64,000 bases of DNA, from assembly GCF_904067045.1 (NCBI RefSeq), contig NZ_CAJFDC010000036.1, positions 451,001-515,000 of the forward strand, written 5' to 3'. The notes beneath the pieces are model-generated. The model did not search any database. It was not told the DNA's origin and saw only the letters and a list, made by a program, of their open reading frames with translations. The position numbers were made by a program, and so were the translations under genes. The stretch is from Pseudomonas sp. FEN (lineage in GTDB: Bacteria; Pseudomonadota; Gammaproteobacteria; Pseudomonadales; Pseudomonadaceae). This document shows, in pieces, positions 33,803-42,228 of this stretch. Position 1 is the stretch's first letter; every line of letters begins with the position of its first letter.

Positions 33803-33820
33803 CGATCCCAGGCTCGGCGC

Positions 33821-34543
33821 TCAGAGCGCCCACGGCGCCTTGCGCGAATTGTTCAGCCCCACCAGGTATTCATCCCCACCCAGCTGGCTCATCTGCTGGC
33901 GAATCCAACCTGCCCGTCGCGCCACATAGGTGCTTGGATGGCTGGCGCTCCATTCCCGCGGATTGGGCAGCACGGCCGCCAGCAAGCTGGCCTGCTGGCG
34001 CGACAGGGACGCCGCGCTGACGCCGAAGTGGTGCCGCGCCGCCGCTTCCGCGCCGAACACGCCGTCATCCCACTCCACGCTGTTCAGGTATACCTCGAGA
34101 ATCCGCTGCTTGGGCCACATCAGCTCGATCAGCCCGGTAAACCAGGCTTCCAGGCCCTTGCGCAAGTAACTGCGGCCCGACCACAGGAACAGGTTCTTCG
34201 ACACCTGCTGGCTCAAGGTGCTGGCGCCGCGGATCGAACCGCCGCGCTCGTTGTGCTCGAAGGCGGCCTGGATCGCGTTGAAGTCGAAGCCCCAGTGTTC
34301 AGGGAACTTCTGGTCCTCGCCCGCCATCACCGCCACTTTCAGCTCATCGGAGATCTGGTTCCACGGCCGCCAGCTGCGTTGCAGGTCGATGGGCTCGCCA
34401 TTGGTCCAGGACTCGATCTTGCGTTCGACCATCAACGCGGTAACGGGCGGCGGTACCCAACGAAACAGCAGCACCAGCAGCACACTGCCAATGGCAAACC
34501 ATTTCAGGGCGGTGACGAAGCGGCGAAAAAGGAAACGCAACAT
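33821..34543 (-). CDS. mtgA: Monofunctional biosynthetic peptidoglycan transglycosylase
   Basis: A 240-residue membrane-anchored glycosyltransferase family 51 enzyme that polymerises glycan strands from lipid II. One N-terminal TM (about residues 10-32) precedes motifs EDQKFPEHWGFD (catalytic Glu), GGSIRGASTLSQQVSKNLFLW, RKGLEAWFTGLIE and KQRILEVYLNSVEW. There is no transpeptidase domain. I chose the ATG at 34543 (MLRFLFRRF) over 34615, which lies inside the divergent gene's start. Confidence 0.95.
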   Translation of the reverse strand: MLRFLFRRFVTALKWFAIGSVLLVLLFRWVPPPVTALMVERKIESWTNGEPIDLQRSWRPWNQISDELKVAVMAGEDQKFPEHWGFDFNAIQAAFEHNERGGSIRGASTLSQQVSKNLFLWSGRSYLRKGLEAWFTGLIELMWPKQRILEVYLNSVEWDDGVFGAEAAARHHFGVSAASLSRQQASLLAAVLPNPREWSASHPSTYVARRAGWIRQQMSQLGGDEYLVGLNNSRKAPWAL

Positions 34544-34613
34544 AGAGATGGCTTGGCCGGGGCGTGGGAGCGGGCCATTATACAGACCCTGTGCCCCCTG
34601 AATGGAGTTCATC

Positions 34614-34994
34614 ATGTTGCGTGGTTTTCTGCTGTTGGCCGCCTTTTTCGGTTTTACCGGCGTGGGCCTTGGCGCCTTTGCCGCCCACGGCCTGAAGGAT
34701 CGACTGAGCGCGGAATACCTGGCGATCTTCCATACCGGCGTGACCTATCAACTGGTGCATGCCCTGGCGCTGTTCGGCGTGGCCTTGCTGGCGACCCATA
34801 TTCCGGGGCGTCTGGTGAGCTGGGCCGGAATTTCGTTTGCCATCGGTATCCTGCTGTTCTCCGGCAGCCTGTATCTGTTGACCCTCACCGGTATCGGCAA
34901 ACTGGGCATTATCACTCCCTTCGGTGGCCTGAGCTTCCTGGTTGGCTGGTTCTGCCTCGGTCTGGCGGCCTGGCGCTTGCAAACGCTGGCTTGA
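34614..34994 (+). CDS. DUF423 family membrane protein
   Basis: A 126-residue inner-membrane protein with four hydrophobic segments and the family motif GAFAAHGLKDRLS near residues 20-32. E. coli YgdD is the relative I recognise. GGAG lies 6 nt before the ATG at 34614, which decides this start over 34602. It is divergent from mtgA. Function unknown. Confidence 0.85.
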   Translation: MLRGFLLLAAFFGFTGVGLGAFAAHGLKDRLSAEYLAIFHTGVTYQLVHALALFGVALLATHIPGRLVSWAGISFAIGILLFSGSLYLLTLTGIGKLGIITPFGGLSFLVGWFCLGLAAWRLQTLA

Positions 34995-35019
34995 GCTGCC
35001 CGCCAGGTCGACGAATGGC

Positions 35020-35049
35020 TTGGGTCGCCCGGACTGATCGGGCTAGAAT
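35020..35049 (+). promoter_or_regulatory. Candidate sigma-70 promoter for thiS-thiG
   Basis: TTGGGT (35020-35025) and TAGAAT (35044-35049) with an 18-bp spacer, 33 bp before the thiS ATG. Only consensus matching supports it. No THI-box riboswitch is visible in the short leader. Confidence 0.45.
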
Positions 35050-35081
35050 GCTGACCCCTAAAAATGATGGCAGCCCGGCGC

Positions 35082-35282
35082 ATGCGCATTCAATTGAACG
35101 GTGAACCCTTTGAACTGCCCGATGGCGAGACCGTCGCGGCGCTGCTGGCCCGGCTCGACCTGGTCGGGCGCCGGGTGGCGGTGGAGCTGAACCTGGAGAT
35201 CGTTTCGCGCAGCCAGCATGCCGAAACCGCCCTGCGTGAAGGCGATCAGGTCGAAGTGGTACAAGCCATCGGCGGCGGTTGA
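35082..35282 (+). CDS. thiS: Sulfur carrier protein ThiS
   Basis: A 66-residue ubiquitin-like carrier that delivers sulfur as a C-terminal thiocarboxylate for thiazole formation in thiamin synthesis. It starts MRIQLNGEPFELPDG and ends QAIGGG, with the required terminal di-glycine. The ATG at 35082 is used because the fold begins there; 35064 would add six residues. thiG follows after 66 bp. Confidence 0.95.
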   Translation: MRIQLNGEPFELPDGETVAALLARLDLVGRRVAVELNLEIVSRSQHAETALREGDQVEVVQAIGGG

Positions 35283-35348
35283 TCCCGCCCGCGGCCCCCA
35301 CGCCCTGATCCACCCTGCAAACCCTCAACCTTTCAAGAGGATTTCCGA

Positions 35349-36143
35349 ATGAGCACTGTTCGCAGCGACAAGCCCTTCGTGCTGGCCGGCCGTACCTATC
35401 AGTCCCGCCTGCTGGTGGGCACTGGCAAATACCGTGATATGGAAGAAACCCGCCTGGCCATCGAAGCCTCGGGGGCCGAGATCGTCACCGTGGCCGTGCG
35501 CCGGACCAATCTCGGGCAGAACCCGGGCGAACCGAACCTGCTGGATATCCTGCCGCCGGATCGCTACACCATCCTGCCGAACACCGCCGGTTGCTACGAC
35601 GCCATCGAAGCCGTGCGCACCTGTCGCCTGGCCCGTGAACTGCTGGACGGTCACAACCTGGTGAAGCTGGAAGTCCTGGCCGACCAGAAGACCCTGTTCC
35701 CCAATGTGATCGAAACCCTCAAGGCCGCCGAAGTGCTGGTCAAGGAAGGCTTCGACGTGATGGTCTACACCAGCGATGATCCGATCATCGCCCGGCAACT
35801 GGCGGAAATCGGTTGTATCGCGGTCATGCCGCTGGCCGGTCTGATCGGTACTGGCCTGGGGATCTGCAACCCGTACAACCTGCGGATCATCCTCGAAGAA
35901 GCCAAGATCCCGGTGCTGGTGGACGCCGGTGTCGGTACCGCATCCGACGCCACCATCGCCATGGAGCTGGGCTGCGAAGCGGTGCTGATGAACTCGGCCA
36001 TCGCCCACGCCCAGCAACCGATCCTGATGGCCGAGGCGATGAAGCACGCCATCGTCGCCGGCCGCCTGGCCTACCTCGCCGGGCGCATGCCGAAAAAACT
36101 CTATGCCAGCGCTTCCTCGCCGCTGGATGGTCTGATCAAGTAA
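35349..36143 (+). CDS. thiG: Thiazole synthase ThiG
   Basis: A 264-residue TIM-barrel enzyme that joins deoxyxylulose 5-phosphate, dehydroglycine and ThiS-borne sulfur into the thiazole phosphate of thiamin. Landmarks are SRLLVGTGKYRD near residue 18, LVKLEVLADQKTLFP with the Schiff-base Lys near 100, and the phosphate-binding end VDAGVGTASDATIAMELGCE near 195. It is preceded by ThiS as expected. Confidence 0.97.
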   Translation: MSTVRSDKPFVLAGRTYQSRLLVGTGKYRDMEETRLAIEASGAEIVTVAVRRTNLGQNPGEPNLLDILPPDRYTILPNTAGCYDAIEAVRTCRLARELLDGHNLVKLEVLADQKTLFPNVIETLKAAEVLVKEGFDVMVYTSDDPIIARQLAEIGCIAVMPLAGLIGTGLGICNPYNLRIILEEAKIPVLVDAGVGTASDATIAMELGCEAVLMNSAIAHAQQPILMAEAMKHAIVAGRLAYLAGRMPKKLYASASSPLDGLIK

Positions 36144-36152
36144 GAGCCTTTG

Positions 36153-36878
36153 ATGACTGAATCGAACGACACGCCGCTCCCGCCGCAAGCTGATGAAGAG
36201 CGCCAACACCGCCGTATCAAGAGTTTCGTGATGCGCGCCGGGCGCATGACCGAAGGCCAGCAGAAAGGTCTGGAGCAGGGCACGCCGCTGTTCGTCCTGC
36301 CGCTGGCCGACGCACCGGTGGATTTCGACCAGGTGTTCGGTCGCTCGGCGCCGCGCTCGCTGGAAATCGGCTTCGGCATGGGCCATTCCCTGCTGGAGAT
36401 GGCGGCGGCGGCACCGGAGCAGGACTTTATCGGTGTTGAAGTGCATCGGCCGGGTGTCGGGGCGTTGCTCAATGGCGTGCTGACCCAAGGGCTGAAAAAC
36501 CTGCGGGTCTACGACTGCGATGCGATTGAAGTGCTCAACCGCTGCGTGGCGGACAACAGCCTGGATCGGCTGATGCTGTTTTTCCCCGATCCTTGGCACA
36601 AGAGTCGCCACCACAAGCGTCGTATTGTCCAGGCGTCCTTTGCCGAGCTGGTACGCAGCAAGTTGAAGGTCGGTGGGATTCTGCATATGGCCACCGACTG
36701 GGAGCCGTATGCCGAATACATGCTGGAAGTGATGAACGTCGCCCCGGGTTATCGCAACCTGGCGCAAGACGGTAAATGCGTGCCACGTCCGGCCGAGCGC
36801 CCGATCACCAAGTTCGAACGCCGTGGCGAGCGACTGGGGCATGGGGTGTGGGACTTGAAGTTCGAAAAGCTGGCCTGA
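36153..36878 (+). CDS. trmB: tRNA (guanine-N7)-methyltransferase
   Basis: Makes m7G46 in the variable loop of tRNA. The 241-residue protein shows SLEIGFGMGHSLLEMA (SAM site), NFIGVEVHRPGVG-like segment, MLFFPDPWHKSRHHKRRIVQ (tRNA/active-site motif) and the late PITKFERRGERLGHG. I use the ATG at 36153, 9 bp after thiG; an alternative TTG one codon earlier is less likely. Confidence 0.96.
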   Translation: MTESNDTPLPPQADEERQHRRIKSFVMRAGRMTEGQQKGLEQGTPLFVLPLADAPVDFDQVFGRSAPRSLEIGFGMGHSLLEMAAAAPEQDFIGVEVHRPGVGALLNGVLTQGLKNLRVYDCDAIEVLNRCVADNSLDRLMLFFPDPWHKSRHHKRRIVQASFAELVRSKLKVGGILHMATDWEPYAEYMLEVMNVAPGYRNLAQDGKCVPRPAERPITKFERRGERLGHGVWDLKFEKLA

Positions 36879-36930
36879 TGCCTATGGCGGCACGGTGGGG
36901 CGGTAGCGTATTTGCCAGCAGCACCGCGTC

Positions 36931-36964
36931 CCCTGCAGGAGCCAGCAAGCTGGCTCCTGCAGGG
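36931..36964. repeat. Perfect 34-bp palindrome (CTGCAGGAGCC REP family)
   Basis: A 16-bp left arm, CCCTGCAGGAGCCAGC, is followed by AA and its exact reverse complement GCTGGCTCCTGCAGGG. It lies between the convergent trmB and DUF3392 genes. This is a third REP-like family in the window. It could also act as a bidirectional terminator, though no T tract follows. Confidence 0.85.
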
Positions 36965-37007
36965 CTCCGCGCGAAATAGCGTCAGGCCCGGCTCCGGTGC
37001 TGTCCAA

Positions 37008-37331
37008 TCAGCGCCGATCCGCCACTACCCCGATCAATACCAGCACCACCAACAGCACCGGCGCCAGGCTGTAGTTGTTGAACTGGCTCAAACCGCGCAC
37101 CACCCAGGGCGTGGCGTAGATCAATGCCGCGCCGCTGCCGATCATGCACAGCAGGGCCATCAACGGTACGCGCAAGGCGCCGGCAATGCTGCCCAGGCGT
37201 TGATCGATCCAACCCTTGATATCCGCGCCAAACAGCACCAGCAGGCAGCCCACCAGCGCCAGGGCGATTTCCGACAGGTTGCTGCGGCTCCAGCGTGACA
37301 CCGTGGCGAGCAGGTCGAGTACCAGGTCCAT
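37008..37331 (-). CDS. DUF3392 family membrane protein
   Basis: A 107-residue protein with three hydrophobic segments (about residues 18-36, 52-75 and 85-103) and a conserved start MDLVLDLLATVSRWSRSNLSE. It lies 9 bp downstream of hemW on the same strand, as in other pseudomonads, so it is part of the rdgB-hemW unit. Function unknown. Confidence 0.85.
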   Translation of the reverse strand: MDLVLDLLATVSRWSRSNLSEIALALVGCLLVLFGADIKGWIDQRLGSIAGALRVPLMALLCMIGSGAALIYATPWVVRGLSQFNNYSLAPVLLVVLVLIGVVADRR

Positions 37332-37340
37332 GGGGTTTCC

Positions 37341-38543
37341 TTAGGTCAAAAAATATTGCAGCAGGTCGTTGAGAAACAGTTGCCCGCGAGCGGTGGCTAC
37401 CAGGCGTGACGGTTCGACCTGTAACAGGCCACTTTGTTCGGCCTCGGCGCGCGCGGCGTGCAAGCTGTCGAGACTAAGCCCGGTACGTTGCGCAAACAAG
37501 ACCGCGTCGACGCCCGCGGTCAGGCGCAGGGCGTTCATCAGGAACTCGAACGGCAGCTCTTCGTTGGCCAGGTTTTTTTCCCCTGCCTGAAAGGCCTTGG
37601 CCGGGTTCAGGTAGTCCTTCGGCAGGCGGGTTTTCCAGGTCCGCACAATGCGCCCGTCCGGGTGGCTGAGCTTGCCATGGGCGCCCGCGCCGATGCCGAT
37701 GAAATCGCCGAAGCTCCAGTAGTTGAGGTTGTGCCGCGCCGCTCGCCCGGGTTGGGCATAGGCCGAGACTTCATACTGGGCGTAGCCGTGCTCGGCCAGC
37801 AGGGCCTGGCCGGCTTCCTGGATATCCCACAGGGTGTCGTCTTCCGGCAGCGTCGGCGGCTGGTTCCAGAACACGGTGTTGGGTTCGAGCGTGAGCTGAT
37901 ACCAGGACAGATGCGTGGGTTTCAGGGCGATGGCCTGGCGCAGGTCGCCCAGGGCATCCTCCAGGGACTGGTCGGGCAAACCGTGCATCAGATCCAGGTT
38001 GAAGTTGTCGAAGCCGGCCTGACGCGCCATGTCCGCCGCGCGCATGGCTTCGCCGCCGCTATGGATGCGGCCCAGGGCCTTGAGCTTGTCTTCCTGGAAG
38101 CTCTGGATACCGATGGACAGCCGATTGATGCCCAATTGCCGATAGGCGATGAATTTTTCCTGCTCGAATGTCCCCGGGTTGGCTTCCAGGGTGATTTCGA
38201 TATCGCTGGCGAAAGGAATACGTGCTTCGACGCCCTTGAGCAGGCGTCCCAGCGCCTGGGCGCTGAACAAGCTGGGCGTGCCGCCGCCGAAGAAGATCGA
38301 ACTCAATTCACGGCCATGCACCGCGTGCAGGTCCTGGTCGAGATCGGCCAGCAGCGCGTCGACATACTCTTCTTCCGGCAGCACCGGGCTGGCGGCGTGG
38401 GAGTTGAAGTCGCAATACGGGCATTTGCGCACGCACCAGGGGATATGGATGTACAACGCCAGGGGCGGTAGCTGCGGCATGGCCGCACGAGGTGTTGGCG
38501 CGCTGCCGTGGATCAGCGGCGGCGCTACGTGGGGCTGGGTCAT
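37341..38543 (-). CDS. hemW: Radical SAM heme chaperone HemW
   Basis: A 400-residue radical SAM protein that inserts heme into respiratory enzymes; long misnamed as a coproporphyrinogen oxidase. The cluster motif is CVRKCPYCDF near residues 37-46. Then FFGGGTPSLFSAQALGRLL, GINRLSIGIQSFQEDKL and LMHGLPDQ follow. It has only three cysteines before Phe, as in HemW, rather than the CxxxCxxCxC of true HemN. The ATG overlaps the rdgB stop (ATGA). Confidence 0.92.
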   Translation of the reverse strand: MTQPHVAPPLIHGSAPTPRAAMPQLPPLALYIHIPWCVRKCPYCDFNSHAASPVLPEEEYVDALLADLDQDLHAVHGRELSSIFFGGGTPSLFSAQALGRLLKGVEARIPFASDIEITLEANPGTFEQEKFIAYRQLGINRLSIGIQSFQEDKLKALGRIHSGGEAMRAADMARQAGFDNFNLDLMHGLPDQSLEDALGDLRQAIALKPTHLSWYQLTLEPNTVFWNQPPTLPEDDTLWDIQEAGQALLAEHGYAQYEVSAYAQPGRAARHNLNYWSFGDFIGIGAGAHGKLSHPDGRIVRTWKTRLPKDYLNPAKAFQAGEKNLANEELPFEFLMNALRLTAGVDAVLFAQRTGLSLDSLHAARAEAEQSGLLQVEPSRLVATARGQLFLNDLLQYFLT

Positions 38544-39136
38544 TGCAGGCCCAGGCGTTGGCGCAGCAGAGCCATGGCGCGGGCACGGTGGCTGAGCTGG
38601 TTCTTTTCGACAGGGCCCAGTTCGGCGCTGGAGCAGTCACGCTCCGGTACCCAGAACAGCGGATCGTAGCCAAAGCCATGCTCGCCGCTGGCGCTGGTGA
38701 GGATGCGCCCGTGCCACAGGCCTTCGCAGAGGATCGGCAGTGGGTCGTCGGCATGCCGGACCAGGGCCAGCACGCAGACGAACTGCGCCCCGCGCTCCGC
38801 GGTCGGGACGTCCTTCAGGGCCTCGAGCAGCTTGGCGTTGTTCGCCGCGTCGCCCTGGCCATCGGCATAACGGGCCGAATAGATGCCCGGCGCGCCGCCG
38901 AGAAAGTCCACCGCCAGCCCGGAGTCGTCGGCCAGCGCCGGCAGGCCGGAAATACGTGAGGCATTGCGGGCTTTCAGGATGGCATTTTCGACGAACGACA
39001 GACCGGTTTCTTCCGGCTCGACGCTGCTGAACTCGCCGATCGAGCTCAGTTGCACCGAACCGCCGAGCATGGCCTGGAGTTCCTTGAGTTTGCCGGCGTT
39101 GTGGCTGGCCAGTACCAGTTGGCTGAAATTCATCAT
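38540..39136 (-). CDS. rdgB: dITP/XTP pyrophosphatase
   Basis: A 198-residue Ham1-type enzyme that hydrolyses non-canonical purine nucleotides (dITP, XTP) to keep them out of DNA. It shows LASHNAGKLKEL near the start, SFVENAILKARNAS, ALADDSGLAVDFLGGAPGIYSARYA and HGFGYDPLFWVPE. Start at 39136 or the adjacent in-frame ATG at 39133; both overlap the end of the DUF4426 gene. It is coupled to hemW. Confidence 0.96.
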   Translation of the reverse strand: MMNFSQLVLASHNAGKLKELQAMLGGSVQLSSIGEFSSVEPEETGLSFVENAILKARNASRISGLPALADDSGLAVDFLGGAPGIYSARYADGQGDAANNAKLLEALKDVPTAERGAQFVCVLALVRHADDPLPILCEGLWHGRILTSASGEHGFGYDPLFWVPERDCSSAELGPVEKNQLSHRARAMALLRQRLGLQ

Positions 39137-39567
39137 TCGGCGGGGAAAAGTTCCTGGTTGAAGCTGAAAGTGTGGGTATCGCCGGCGACAGTGACGGTAA
39201 TTTCGAAGATGCGGTTTTCCTGCTGCGGCACTGGGTATTGCGCCAGGTAGTAGATGGCGCCCTGCTCTGTCTTCTGCTTGAAGTTCAGCGTCACGCTCTT
39301 ACCGGTCAGGTCCTTCACGTTGCCGCTGACCTGCGCCACCATCGGTTTGCCGGCTTTTGCCACCGAGATGTTGATCACGCCCTGGTTCTTGCTGCGAACC
39401 AGCTCCGCACGCTGGGCGGCATCCGGTTGGATATAGGTGGAGTTGAAGGTGTTGTAGTGCACGGTGATGTCTCCGAACACTTCCTGGCGTTCGCTCTTGA
39501 TGGCGTCGGCGGCCATGGCCGTGACACCGAGACAGGCCAACATTAGAAAAGCAGCTGCACGAAACAT
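39133..39567 (-). CDS. DUF4426 exported protein
   Basis: A 144-residue periplasmic protein with a signal peptide ending MLACLGVTAMAADA. The rest is beta-rich and polar (FGDITVHYNTFNSTYIQP). I use the ATG at 39567 because the AGGAG lies 7 nt before it; an ATG two codons earlier (39573) would overlap that AGGAG. It lies between metW and rdgB, a placement conserved in pseudomonads. Function unknown. Confidence 0.85.
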   Translation of the reverse strand: MFRAAAFLMLACLGVTAMAADAIKSERQEVFGDITVHYNTFNSTYIQPDAAQRAELVRSKNQGVINISVAKAGKPMVAQVSGNVKDLTGKSVTLNFKQKTEQGAIYYLAQYPVPQQENRIFEITVTVAGDTHTFSFNQELFPAE

Positions 39568-39593
39568 GGTCATTCTCCTCGAAACCGTGCGGT

Positions 39594-40214
39594 TTACACC
39601 GCGAGCTGATGATCGGCGAGGCCCGGACTGCTGACGCGATAAATACCGATCTCCCCTAACAGATTAGGCCATAGCTTACTGGCCCACCCGTGGCGGTGCT
39701 GTTGATCCACGGCAAGCCGGTTGATGACCTTGGCCGAGCGTTCGCTGCACAGGGCCTCGAAGTCCTCGAAGGTGCAGAAGTGGATGTTCGGCGTGTTGTA
39801 CCAGGTGTACGGGAGGAAATCGGACACCGGCATCCGGCCCTTGCTCGCCAGGTACCAGCGGCAACGCCAGTGCCCGAAGTTGGGGAAGGTGATGATGCAC
39901 TGGCGCCCGACCCGGAGCATTTCGTCGAGGATCTTGTCCGGGTAGTGCACGGCTTGCAGGGCCTGGGTCATGACCACGACATCGAAGCTGTTGCTGGCGA
40001 AGTTGCCCAGGCCCTTGTCCAGGTCCTGCTCGATGACATTGATGCCCTTGGCCACGCAGGTGGCGATGTTGTCCGGGTCGTTTTCCAGGCCGTAGCCGCT
40101 GACCTGCTTGTGGTCGCGCAGCCAGGCCAGCAGTTCGCCGTCGCCGCAGCCGAGGTCGAGCACGCGGCTGCCGGCGGGGATCCAGTCTTGGATGATTTCC
40201 AGGTCGGCTCTCAT
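39594..40214 (-). CDS. metW: Methionine biosynthesis protein MetW
   Basis: A 206-residue class I SAM-methyltransferase-like protein (SAM motif VLDLGCGDGELLAWL at residues 18-32) that acts with MetX for full homoserine acyltransferase activity in pseudomonads. Conserved later block ITFPNFGHWRCRWYLASKGRMPVS. It begins 7 bp after metX and follows it in one operon. Confidence 0.95.
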   Translation of the reverse strand: MRADLEIIQDWIPAGSRVLDLGCGDGELLAWLRDHKQVSGYGLENDPDNIATCVAKGINVIEQDLDKGLGNFASNSFDVVVMTQALQAVHYPDKILDEMLRVGRQCIITFPNFGHWRCRWYLASKGRMPVSDFLPYTWYNTPNIHFCTFEDFEALCSERSAKVINRLAVDQQHRHGWASKLWPNLLGEIGIYRVSSPGLADHQLAV

Positions 40215-40221
40215 GGCGTCC

Positions 40222-41361
40222 TCACAGCGATATTCGGTTCATGTAGTTGCCGAACGCCTGCAAGTAACGCGGGATCGGAATCAGGAAGGCATCGTGGCCT
40301 TGCGGCGCGTCGATCTCCAGGTAGCAGACGTCCTTGCGCGCGGCCATCAGCGCATCGACGATTTCCCGCGAGCGGGCCGGTGAGAAACGCCAGTCGGTGG
40401 TGAAGGACATCACGCAGAAGCGCGCCTTGGCGCCGGCGAAGGTTTGCGCCAGGTCATCGTTGAAGTTGGCCGCCGGGTCGAAGTAGTCCAGGGCCTTGGT
40501 CATCAACAGGTAGGTATTGGCGTCGAAACGCCCGGAAAACTCCTCGCCCTGGTAGCGCAGGTAGCTTTCGACCTGGAATTCCACGCTGTGGAAGTCGTAG
40601 TTGAGCTTTTCGCTCTTCAGGCCGCGGCCGAATTTCTCGCCCATGGAGTCATCGGACAGGTAGGTGATGTGTCCGACCATCCGCGCCAGCATCAGGCCGC
40701 GCTTGGGGATCACGCCGTGTTCCTGGAAGGAGCCGCCGTGAAACTCCGGGTCGGTGAGGATTGCCTGGCGCGCCACTTCGTTGAAGGCGATGTTCTGCGC
40801 CGACAGCTTGGGGGCCGAGGCGATGGCGACGCAGTTGCGCACGCGATCGGGGTAGGTGATGGACCATTGCATGGCTTGCATGCCGCCCAGGCTGCCGCCG
40901 ATCACCGCGGCCCATTGCCTGATGCCCAGGCGGTCGGCGAGGCGGGCCTGGCTGTGAACCCAGTCCTCCACGGTCAGCACCGGGAAATCGGCGCCGAAGG
41001 GTCTGCCGGTCTCGGGGTTGAGGCTGCTCGGGCCGGTGGAACCGTTGCAGCCGCCGAGGTTGTTCAGGCTGACGACGAAGAACTTGTTGGTGTCGATGGG
41101 CTTGCCGGGGCCGATGCAGCTGTCCCACCAGCCGGGCTTGCGCTCGTCGGCGCGGTGAAAACCGGCGGCGTGATGGTGGCCGGAGAGGGCATGGCAGATC
41201 AGCACGGCATTGCTCGCCGTGGCGTTGAGGCTGCCGTAGGTTTCGTAGATCAGGTCGTAGGCTGGCAGGGAACGGCCACAGGCCAGGGCCAGGGGCTCGC
41301 TGAAGTGTGCCGTTTGCGGCACGACCAGCCCGACGGAATCGTGGGGAAAGACAGTGGACAT
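40222..41361 (-). CDS. metX: Homoserine O-succinyltransferase (MetX fold)
   Basis: First committed step of methionine synthesis: acylation of homoserine. The 379-residue alpha/beta hydrolase has CHALSGHHHAAG, the nucleophile elbow GGSLGGMQAMQWS near residue 146 (Ser), and Asp and His in TTDWRFSP and QGHDAFL. Pseudomonas MetX enzymes use succinyl-CoA despite their acetyltransferase fold; that substrate choice is from family knowledge, not visible by eye. Operon with metW. Confidence 0.94.
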   Translation of the reverse strand: MSTVFPHDSVGLVVPQTAHFSEPLALACGRSLPAYDLIYETYGSLNATASNAVLICHALSGHHHAAGFHRADERKPGWWDSCIGPGKPIDTNKFFVVSLNNLGGCNGSTGPSSLNPETGRPFGADFPVLTVEDWVHSQARLADRLGIRQWAAVIGGSLGGMQAMQWSITYPDRVRNCVAIASAPKLSAQNIAFNEVARQAILTDPEFHGGSFQEHGVIPKRGLMLARMVGHITYLSDDSMGEKFGRGLKSEKLNYDFHSVEFQVESYLRYQGEEFSGRFDANTYLLMTKALDYFDPAANFNDDLAQTFAGAKARFCVMSFTTDWRFSPARSREIVDALMAARKDVCYLEIDAPQGHDAFLIPIPRYLQAFGNYMNRISL

Positions 41362-41479
41362 CGACCCTGCTCACGCTTGAATGAGGCGTAAGTCTAATGA
41401 GCAAGGGGGTTAGCGGCAAGCGAAGGTCGGACAGGAATCTATGTGATGAAGCACACGGTCTCTTGGTGAGCCGCGTTTG

Positions 41480-41562
41480 CGTGGGAGCTGAGCCTGCCCG
41501 CGAAGGAGGCCTTGAGACCGCTGAAAGCTTCGCGGCGATCCGACAAGCTCCGCTCCCACAAT
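41480..41562. repeat. Paired REP element (GTGGGAGCGGAGC family, partly diverged)
   Basis: Left copy GTGGGAGCTGAGCCTGCCCG and right copy CGACAAGCTCCGCTCCCACA, inverted; the left copy has base changes. It lies between yggT and metX, both on the minus strand, at the end of the yggT side's upstream region. The remaining gap bases hold the start region of metX and nothing else evident. Confidence 0.75.
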
Positions 41563-41619
41563 AAGCGCTGTGCCTGCAGCGGGTTTTGTTTCCACTGCAA
41601 GCCGCGCCCGCGCAGCTGA

Positions 41620-42210
41620 TCAGATCAACCGGAACAGCACTTCCGGCATGCCGCTCATGACGGCCAGCGGCGGAATCACATAGCTCTGGATCAACTGGAT
41701 CACCAGGAACGCCAGGATCGGCGAGATGTCCAGGCCACCCAGGTTCGGCACGATCTTGCGGAACGGCGCCAGGGCCGGTTCGCTGATCTGGTACACCAGC
41801 TCGGCCGCCGGGCTATGGCTGCTCGGAGCCACCCACGAGAGGATCACGCTGATGATCATGGCGAAGAAGAACACCTTGAGGAACAGCGAGGTGATACCGA
41901 TAACCGACCAGATCAGCAGGTAAGCGACGTTGCCGGTCACGCCGTAGCTGAGCAGCAGGATCACTGCCATCAACAGCATCTGCACGATGATCGCCAGCAC
42001 CAGCGAGGACATATCCAGTCCGAACATGCTCGGAATGATCCGGCGCAGTGGCTTGAGCAGGGGCTGGGTGGCCTTGACGGTGAACTGGCAGAGCGGGTTG
42101 TAGAAGTTGGCCCGGACCAGTTGCAGGATGAAACGCAGCAGAATCACCAACAGGTACAGGCTGCCCAGGGTTTGTATGACAAAAATGGCAGCGCTATTGA
42201 ATGCAAACAT
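41620..42210 (-). CDS. yggT: YggT family membrane protein
   Basis: A 196-residue inner-membrane protein with two related halves, each carrying a pair of hydrophobic segments and an F-x-x-P-L-x-x-x-R-x-I/V-P motif: CQFTVKATQPLLKPLRRIIP near residues 43-62 and YQISEPALAPFRKIVPNLGG near 140-158. Follows proC by 18 bp. The role is not settled; links to osmotic and potassium stress are known for homologues. Confidence 0.9.
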   Translation of the reverse strand: MFAFNSAAIFVIQTLGSLYLLVILLRFILQLVRANFYNPLCQFTVKATQPLLKPLRRIIPSMFGLDMSSLVLAIIVQMLLMAVILLLSYGVTGNVAYLLIWSVIGITSLFLKVFFFAMIISVILSWVAPSSHSPAAELVYQISEPALAPFRKIVPNLGGLDISPILAFLVIQLIQSYVIPPLAVMSGMPEVLFRLI

Positions 42211-42228
42211 TAAAGATTCCCTCGAGGA

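Noticed and set aside
33671..35104. A 477-codon + strand frame running across mtgA and the DUF423 gene
   Set aside because: It begins inside a REP element, crosses the mtgA start region and overlaps two well supported genes in other frames.
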